Below are positions 60,064 to 64,000 of a DNA stretch of 64,000 bases, one piece after another (position 1 is the first letter of the stretch; the number at the start of each line of letters is the position of its first letter). Source of the DNA: Clostridiales bacterium (GTDB lineage: Bacteria > Bacillota > Clostridia > Christensenellales > Aristaeellaceae); the NCBI GenBank assembly GCA_019420065.1, contig JAHZHX010000001.1:35609-99608 (forward strand), read 5' to 3'. A program made the position numbers and the translations under genes. The notes under the pieces are model-generated. The model was not told where the DNA came from and made no database searches. It was given only the letters and a program-made list of their open reading frames with translations.

Positions 60064-60990
60064 TTATTGCGCGGCTTTCGCCGGAATTTCATCAGCAAAA
60101 GCGCTTAAAAGCGTTTGTGCATTGCCGCGCATGCCGGATTCGTAGGAGCGCAGATCGATGATGCCGCTTGAAAGCGGGTCGAGCATATAAACGCTCGCGC
60201 CGGTTTCCGCCGCAATCGTATAGGCGGCCTTACTGGCATATTGAGGCTCGATGAAAAGCGGCGGCACACCGGCGGCGTTCACTTGTTCGATGACCTCGGC
60301 AATCCTGGAAGGCGCAATGGCTTCTTCATGATCTTCCGTAATGACGGCGGCGATCTCAAGCCCGTAAGCCCTGGCAAAATAAGGGAACGCCTCATGAAAG
60401 GTAACAATCTTTTTTCCTTTGAGCGGTTCCAGCTCGGATTTCAAATCCGCGTCCAGCTGCTGCAAGCGTTCAATATAAGCGCCGGCGTTGGCGTCGATTT
60501 GAGCGGCGTCCTGCGGAAATAGCAGCGCTGCCTGTTCGGCAATAGTGCATACGATCCGAATGGCATTCTGCGCATCCAGCCAGGTATGGGCATTATAAAC
60601 AGCGCTTTCTTCATGTTCATGCGCGTGCCCGTCCGCATCCAGCGCAAGCAGATCGATCTGGTTCGAGCAGTCAATGACCGGCAGCGAAGGAAATTGCGCC
60701 TGTACGTCGGGAAGGTAGCTTTCCATTCCGGCGCCGCATACGATAAGCGCGTCCGCTTCTGAAAGCTTCATCATATCGCTGGCAAGCAGCTGATAATCAT
60801 GGAGACAGCCCGTTTGCGGCGCTGTCATGCATTCAACGTCAATGTCCTTGATACCGTCAAATACATTGAGCGCAAAAATATATATCGGATAGAAGGAGGT
60901 CATCACCCGTGCGCTGCCGGCTGAAGCTGCGCAGGCACCCAGAGAGCAGGCAAGAGTGATTGTCAGCAGTAATGACAGGATCCTTTTCAT
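60064..60990 (-). CDS. znuA: Zinc/manganese ABC solute-binding lipoprotein (ZnuA type)
   Basis: A 308-residue cluster A-I binding protein with signal peptide and lipobox S-L-G-A-C (Cys20). Metal ligands are likely the histidines in C-L-H-D-Y-Q (about 68), N-A-H-T-W-L-D (about 133) and T-F-H-E-A-F (about 198) and the acidic residue near I-E-P-Q. A short His-rich loop D-G-H-A-H-E-H-E-E (about 119-127) favours zinc. No permease or ATPase gene is beside it; it lies 17 bases after thrS and ends in a terminator. GGAGGA is five bases before ATG 60990. Confidence 0.87.
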   Translation of the reverse strand: MKRILSLLLTITLACSLGACAASAGSARVMTSFYPIYIFALNVFDGIKDIDVECMTAPQTGCLHDYQLLASDMMKLSEADALIVCGAGMESYLPDVQAQFPSLPVIDCSNQIDLLALDADGHAHEHEESAVYNAHTWLDAQNAIRIVCTIAEQAALLFPQDAAQIDANAGAYIERLQQLDADLKSELEPLKGKKIVTFHEAFPYFARAYGLEIAAVITEDHEEAIAPSRIAEVIEQVNAAGVPPLFIEPQYASKAAYTIAAETGASVYMLDPLSSGIIDLRSYESGMRGNAQTLLSAFADEIPAKAAQ

Positions 60991-61007
60991 GCATGTCCTC
61001 CACATGG

Positions 61008-62942
61008 TCAACGCGCTTTGCGATCAATCTCCTCGCGGAATTTGGCGACAATGGTCTCGATTTCCATTGCGCCGAAGTTTTCGTTTTTGCGGGAGCGCAG
61101 CGCGGCTGTTTTGTTTTCAACTTCCTGATCGCCCAGAACCAGCATATAGGGAATTTTCTGCGTTTGCGCCTCGCGAACCTTGAAGCCGATCTTCTCGTTG
61201 CGATCGTCAACCGTGACGCGCATGCCTTCCTTCTCCAGCCTTGCTTTCAGCTCATAGGCATAGTCGTCAGCGCGGTTTGTAATGGTAAGGATGCGCGCCT
61301 GCTCGGGCGACATCCACATAGGCAGCGCTCCGGCATATTTTTCGATCAGGTAGGCCAGCGTGCGCTCATAGCAACCCAGCGAGGTGCGGTGAATGATATA
61401 GGGACGGCGCTTCTGGCCGTCAACATCCACGTATTCCATGCCGAATTTTTCCGCCAGCAGCTGGTCGATCTGGATAGTAACGATGGTATCTTCCTTGCCA
61501 AATACATTGCGGTACTGGATGTCAAGCTTGGGGCCGTAGAAGGCTGCCTCGTCAATTCCGATCTTGTAATCCACGCCCAGATCGTCCAGGATCTTGGCCA
61601 TAATGCCCTGCGCTTCTTCCCACTGCTCGGCAGTGCCGATATATTTTTCCTTATTGTTCGGATCCCATTGGGAGAAACGGAACGTACAGTCTTCCAGCAT
61701 GCCCACAGTGTCCAGCACATATTTTGCCAGTTCCAGGCAGCCGCGGAATTCATCCTCCAGCTGTTCAGGACGCAGGATCAGATGCCCTTCGGAAATGGTA
61801 AACTGGCGCACACGGATCAGCCCGTGCATTTCACCAGAATCCTCCTTGCGGAAAAGCGTGCTCGTTTCTCCCAAACGCATGGGCAGGTCCCGGTAGGAAC
61901 GCATGCGGTTCAGAAAGACCTGATACTGGAACGGACACGTCATCGGCCGCATGGCAAAGCATTCCTTGGTCATATCAGCGGGATCGCCAATGACAAACAT
62001 GCCGTCCAGATAGTGATCCCAGTGCCCGGAAATCTGATACAGCTCGCGCTTGGCCATCAGCGGCGTTTTGGTCAGCAAATAGCCGCGTTTCTGCTCCTCG
62101 TCCTCGATCCAGCGCTGCAAAAGCTGAATCACGCGCGCGCCCTTGGGCAAAAGGATGGGCAATCCCTGGCCAATAACGTCAACGGTGGTGAAATACTCCA
62201 GCTCGCGCCCCAGCTTGTTGTGGTCGCGCTTGCGCGCTTCCTCCTGCGCCTTCAGATAGTCCTCCAGCGCCGCTTTATCGAAGAAAGCGGTACCGTAAAT
62301 GCGCTGCAGCATTTTGTTTTTTTCATTGCCGCGCCAATAAGCGCCGGCAACGCTGGTCAGCTTGAAGGCCTTGACCTTGCCGGTGGAAGCCAGATGCGGC
62401 CCGGCGCACAAATCCACGAACTCTCCCTGACGGTAGAAAGAAATGACCGCATCCTCGGGCAGATCCTGGATCAGCTCCACTTTGTAGGGTTCGCCCTTTT
62501 CCTGCATGAAACGGATGGCCTGCTCGCGCGGCAGCTCAAAGCGCTCAACGCGATCATTTTTTTTAACGATACGCGCCATTTCTTTTTCAATTTCGCGCAA
62601 AAAATCGTTGGTGAATGGCTCGGCAACGTCAAAATCGTAATAGAACCCGTTTTCAATGGCGGGGCCGATAGCCAGTTTGGCGTTTGGACGCAGCTTTTTT
62701 ACGGCTTCGGCCAGCACGTGAGAAGCAGTATGGCGCAGGACGCGCTTGGCCTCATCGTCAGCGAAGGTGAGAAACTCCACCTCGCAGTCATGATCGATGG
62801 TTTGCCACAGCTCGGTGATCTGGCCGTCTACGCGCGCGCACAGCGCTTCCTTTTTTAATCCTTGGCTGATCTGGCCGGCCATGTCCATCAAACTCAGCCC
62901 CGTTTCAAATTCGCGCTGTTCTCCCCGAAGAGTAATGAGCAT
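61008..62942 (-). CDS. thrS: Threonyl-tRNA synthetase
   Basis: A 644-residue class II synthetase. TGS domain (1-62), editing domain with H-T-A-S-H (about 72-76) and the C-A-G-P-H motif (about 178), catalytic core with M-R-P-M-T-C-P (zinc-ligand Cys) and F-R-K-E-D-S-G, and the C-terminal anticodon-binding domain. AAGGAGG lies seven bases before the ATG. Expression is controlled by the T-box leader. Confidence 0.97.
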   Translation of the reverse strand: MLITLRGEQREFETGLSLMDMAGQISQGLKKEALCARVDGQITELWQTIDHDCEVEFLTFADDEAKRVLRHTASHVLAEAVKKLRPNAKLAIGPAIENGFYYDFDVAEPFTNDFLREIEKEMARIVKKNDRVERFELPREQAIRFMQEKGEPYKVELIQDLPEDAVISFYRQGEFVDLCAGPHLASTGKVKAFKLTSVAGAYWRGNEKNKMLQRIYGTAFFDKAALEDYLKAQEEARKRDHNKLGRELEYFTTVDVIGQGLPILLPKGARVIQLLQRWIEDEEQKRGYLLTKTPLMAKRELYQISGHWDHYLDGMFVIGDPADMTKECFAMRPMTCPFQYQVFLNRMRSYRDLPMRLGETSTLFRKEDSGEMHGLIRVRQFTISEGHLILRPEQLEDEFRGCLELAKYVLDTVGMLEDCTFRFSQWDPNNKEKYIGTAEQWEEAQGIMAKILDDLGVDYKIGIDEAAFYGPKLDIQYRNVFGKEDTIVTIQIDQLLAEKFGMEYVDVDGQKRRPYIIHRTSLGCYERTLAYLIEKYAGALPMWMSPEQARILTITNRADDYAYELKARLEKEGMRVTVDDRNEKIGFKVREAQTQKIPYMLVLGDQEVENKTAALRSRKNENFGAMEIETIVAKFREEIDRKAR

Positions 62943-62967
62943 AATTATATCCTCCTTGCATTGTTAA

Positions 62968-63193
62968 CCCATAAAATTAAAAAGCATCCGACCCTGTTAC
63001 AGGGACGAATGCCATCGCGCATCCGCGGTTCCACCCTACTTGTTATAAAACCACTTTCGCAGCGCAGTAACGGGCGCAAACCGCTTTGATCGGACGATGG
63101 TACCCCTGCGTTTCCCCTGCAAACGTTTACAGCCGATGACGTTTGCTCTCTTCAGCTTCCGCGCAGCGACATGTTCGCCTTCATTTCAAAGGC
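62968..63193 (-). promoter_or_regulatory. T-box leader of thrS
   Basis: On the minus strand AAGTAGGGTGGAACCGCGG (63023-63041) is the T-box; a terminator hairpin follows (GCATTCGTCCC / GGGTCGGATGC, about 62981-63013) and ends in TTTTTAATTTT. Stem I and the specifier loop lie at about 63100-63190. Low threonyl-charging of tRNA-Thr should permit read-through. Confidence 0.9.
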
Positions 63194-63199
63194 AGAACC

Positions 63200-63228
63200 A
63201 GTATATCAGCGCATGCGTTCTTTGTCAA
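63200..63228 (-). promoter_or_regulatory. SigA promoter of the thrS leader
   Basis: Minus strand: TTGACA (63223-63228), 17 bases, TATACT (63200-63205). The -35 touches the stop codon of the marR gene. Confidence 0.82.
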
Positions 63229-63231
63229 TGC

Positions 63232-63663
63232 TTACTTTTTTGATTTTTCCTGCAAATTCTCATTGATTTTCTCCATGCAGCGGTAGAAAATGTCCAAATC
63301 GGCTTCAGAAAGGCCTGAAAGCATCTCCGTATCCACCTGCTGCACAGAAATCAGGCAGCGCGTAAGCTCCTGCGCCCCCCGCTCGGTAATATATACGCGG
63401 TTGCACCGCAGGTCTGCCGTATCGGACCGGCGGTGAATCAGACCGGCATGCTCCATGCGCTTAAAAGACGCGGCGACAGAGGCCGGAGTGACGCAGGCGT
63501 CATCTGCCATTTGCCGCTGGGAACAGCCCGGGTTTTTCATTACGTAAGACAGCATTTCAGGCTGTCCCAGGTGCATGCCGTTTTTCATAAGCGCCTGCCG
63601 CAAAGCCGAACGGCGCAAAACAATCATTTTTTCGCATGCATCGATAATTTTCCTTGATTCCAT
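63232..63663 (-). CDS. MarR-family transcriptional regulator
   Basis: A 143-residue winged-helix repressor. The recognition region is C-S-Q-R-Q-M-A-D-D-A-C-V-T-P-A-S-V-A-A-S-F-K-R-M-E (about 47-71) and the wing H-R-R-S-D-T-A-D-L-R-C-N-R-V-Y-I (about 77-92, with the D-x-R core). GAGGAC eight bases upstream favours ATG 63663. It is divergent from the sugar-phosphate isomerase-like gene and ends four bases before the thrS promoter. Confidence 0.85.
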   Translation of the reverse strand: MESRKIIDACEKMIVLRRSALRQALMKNGMHLGQPEMLSYVMKNPGCSQRQMADDACVTPASVAASFKRMEHAGLIHRRSDTADLRCNRVYITERGAQELTRCLISVQQVDTEMLSGLSEADLDIFYRCMEKINENLQEKSKK

Positions 63664-63684
63664 AGGCGCCGTCCTCATGATACT

Positions 63685-63710
63685 TAGTCGTTTATCTATT
63701 AAACGCTTAA
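63685..63710. promoter_or_regulatory. Candidate MarR operator
   Basis: Inverted repeat TTAGTCGTTTA / TAAACGCTTAA (perfect core CGTTTA at 63689-63694 and TAAACG at 63700-63705) lying directly after the marR -10 and over its transcription start. Confidence 0.6.
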
Positions 63711-63739
63711 ATTATATGTTCATATTCTTTTTTTGTCAA
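63711..63739 (-). promoter_or_regulatory. Consensus SigA promoter of the marR gene
   Basis: Minus strand: TTGACA (63734-63739), 17-base spacer, TATAAT (63711-63716), a perfect match. Confidence 0.85.
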
Positions 63740-63802
63740 GAACAGCAGGAAAAATGTCTTTGGGCGCGAAGAGATATATGACTACATAAAGGAGCTGAAA
63801 AA

Positions 63803-64000
63803 ATGTCTGCTTTTCCGATTGGCGTGATGCTTGAATCATTTCGCAAACCGTTGCTGGAAGCGCTGGATGCGGCTCGGGAGCTTGGCGCGCAGGGCGTCCA
63901 GGCTTATGCGACGCGCGGCGCGCTGTCGCCTGAAAATATCAGCAACCAGCAGAAAAAAGATTTTGTTTCGCAGCTGCGCGGCCACGGGCTCATACTCTCA
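63803..64000 (+). CDS. TIM-barrel sugar-phosphate isomerase/epimerase-like protein, N-terminal fragment
   Basis: The first 66 codons only; the rest is beyond the edge. The start P-I-G-V-M-L-E-S-F, then A-L-D-A-A-R-E-L-G-A-Q-G-V-Q-A-Y and a Q-L-R-G-H-G-L-I-L-S strand are typical of xylose isomerase-like TIM barrels (AP_endonuc_2 family). AAGGAG lies about eight bases before the ATG. Divergent from marR and possibly its target. The substrate cannot be guessed from the fragment. Confidence 0.65.
   Translation, partial: MSAFPIGVMLESFRKPLLEALDAARELGAQGVQAYATRGALSPENISNQQKKDFVSQLRGHGLILS

Noticed and set aside
60960..62858. A 632-codon open frame on the plus strand
   Set aside because: Antisense to thrS, which carries all class II motifs; the opposite frame has no domain signature.
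1..64000. CRISPR arrays, rRNA or tRNA genes, insertion sequences
   Set aside because: No regularly spaced direct repeats, no rRNA segments, no tRNA-like TpsiC-arm pattern and no transposase frame were seen by eye. A dedicated tRNA and repeat search would be decisive.

Overview
The window looks like chromosomal core DNA of a Gram-positive, spore-forming Firmicute, most likely class Clostridia. The main reasons are spore-specific genes (yabP, yabQ, gerW/ytfJ with its DUF2953 partner, a sporulation-type dacB), two T-box leaders (valS, thrS), strong GGAGG ribosome binding sites with frequent TTG/GTG starts, many near-consensus TTGACA-17-TATAAT promoters, and Firmicute gene pairs (yceD-rpmF, trmK-nif3, dnaG-rpoD, ylxM-ffh, rpsP-khpA-rimM-trmD). 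Base composition is roughly 50-55% GC by eye, with one very AT-rich island at about 52.5-52.76 kb. I cannot name the genus.

Layout. 0-3.4 kb: the start of a response regulator (minus, cut by the window edge), then yabP-yabQ-divIC-ppx and a PrsA-like lipoprotein. 3.4-7.4 kb (minus): the c-di-AMP operon cdaA-cdaR, an unknown membrane protein and rsmF. 7.5-9.7 kb: radC, a DUF218 protein and a methyltransferase; asparaginase is convergent. 10.8-17.96 kb: yceD-rpmF, T-box-valS, rsmH-rsmI, then a pantothenate unit (ECF S component plus coaX). 18-21.6 kb (minus): a D,D-carboxypeptidase, tmcAL and a nucleotidyltransferase. 21.8-28.1 kb: tilS-hpt, ftsH, a PHP phosphoesterase and a VanW protein. 28.2-30.5 kb: argR-recN. 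30.6-38.7 kb: maf-mreB-mreC-mreD-PBP2-minD-rodA, a cell-elongation operon. 38.9-44.4 kb: dnaG-rpoD-trmK-nif3-zinc-ribbon protein and the RNase P RNA.

44.4-50.3 kb is the accessory part: an SGNH hydrolase and a carbohydrate-type ABC importer locus divergent from a membrane-bound AraC regulator. The second permease and the solute-binding protein are fused by an apparent internal deletion, and a one-base frameshift follows, so the importer looks dead unless this is an assembly fault. 50.4-52.4 kb (minus): a tyrosine recombinase, a Cys-rich small protein and lexA, whose promoter holds a LexA box. An AT-rich gene-free stretch with three inverted repeats separates this block from the translation/secretion operon ylxM-ffh-rpsP-khpA-rimM-trmD (52.8-56.4 kb, minus). 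56.5-59.9 kb (minus): DUF2953-gerW-dacB-rluB-mnmM behind a forespore-sigma-like promoter. 60-63.2 kb (minus): T-box-thrS followed by an orphan zinc-binding lipoprotein. The right edge has a marR gene with a likely self-operator and the start of a TIM-barrel sugar-phosphate isomerase-like gene.

Most of the window is housekeeping. The best leads are the decayed or misassembled ABC locus, the ylxM-ffh promoter framed by a perfect 12-bp inverted repeat, the structured leader in front of the pantothenate transporter, and the AT-rich hairpin island beside the recombinase. I did not find a convincing new multi-gene system.
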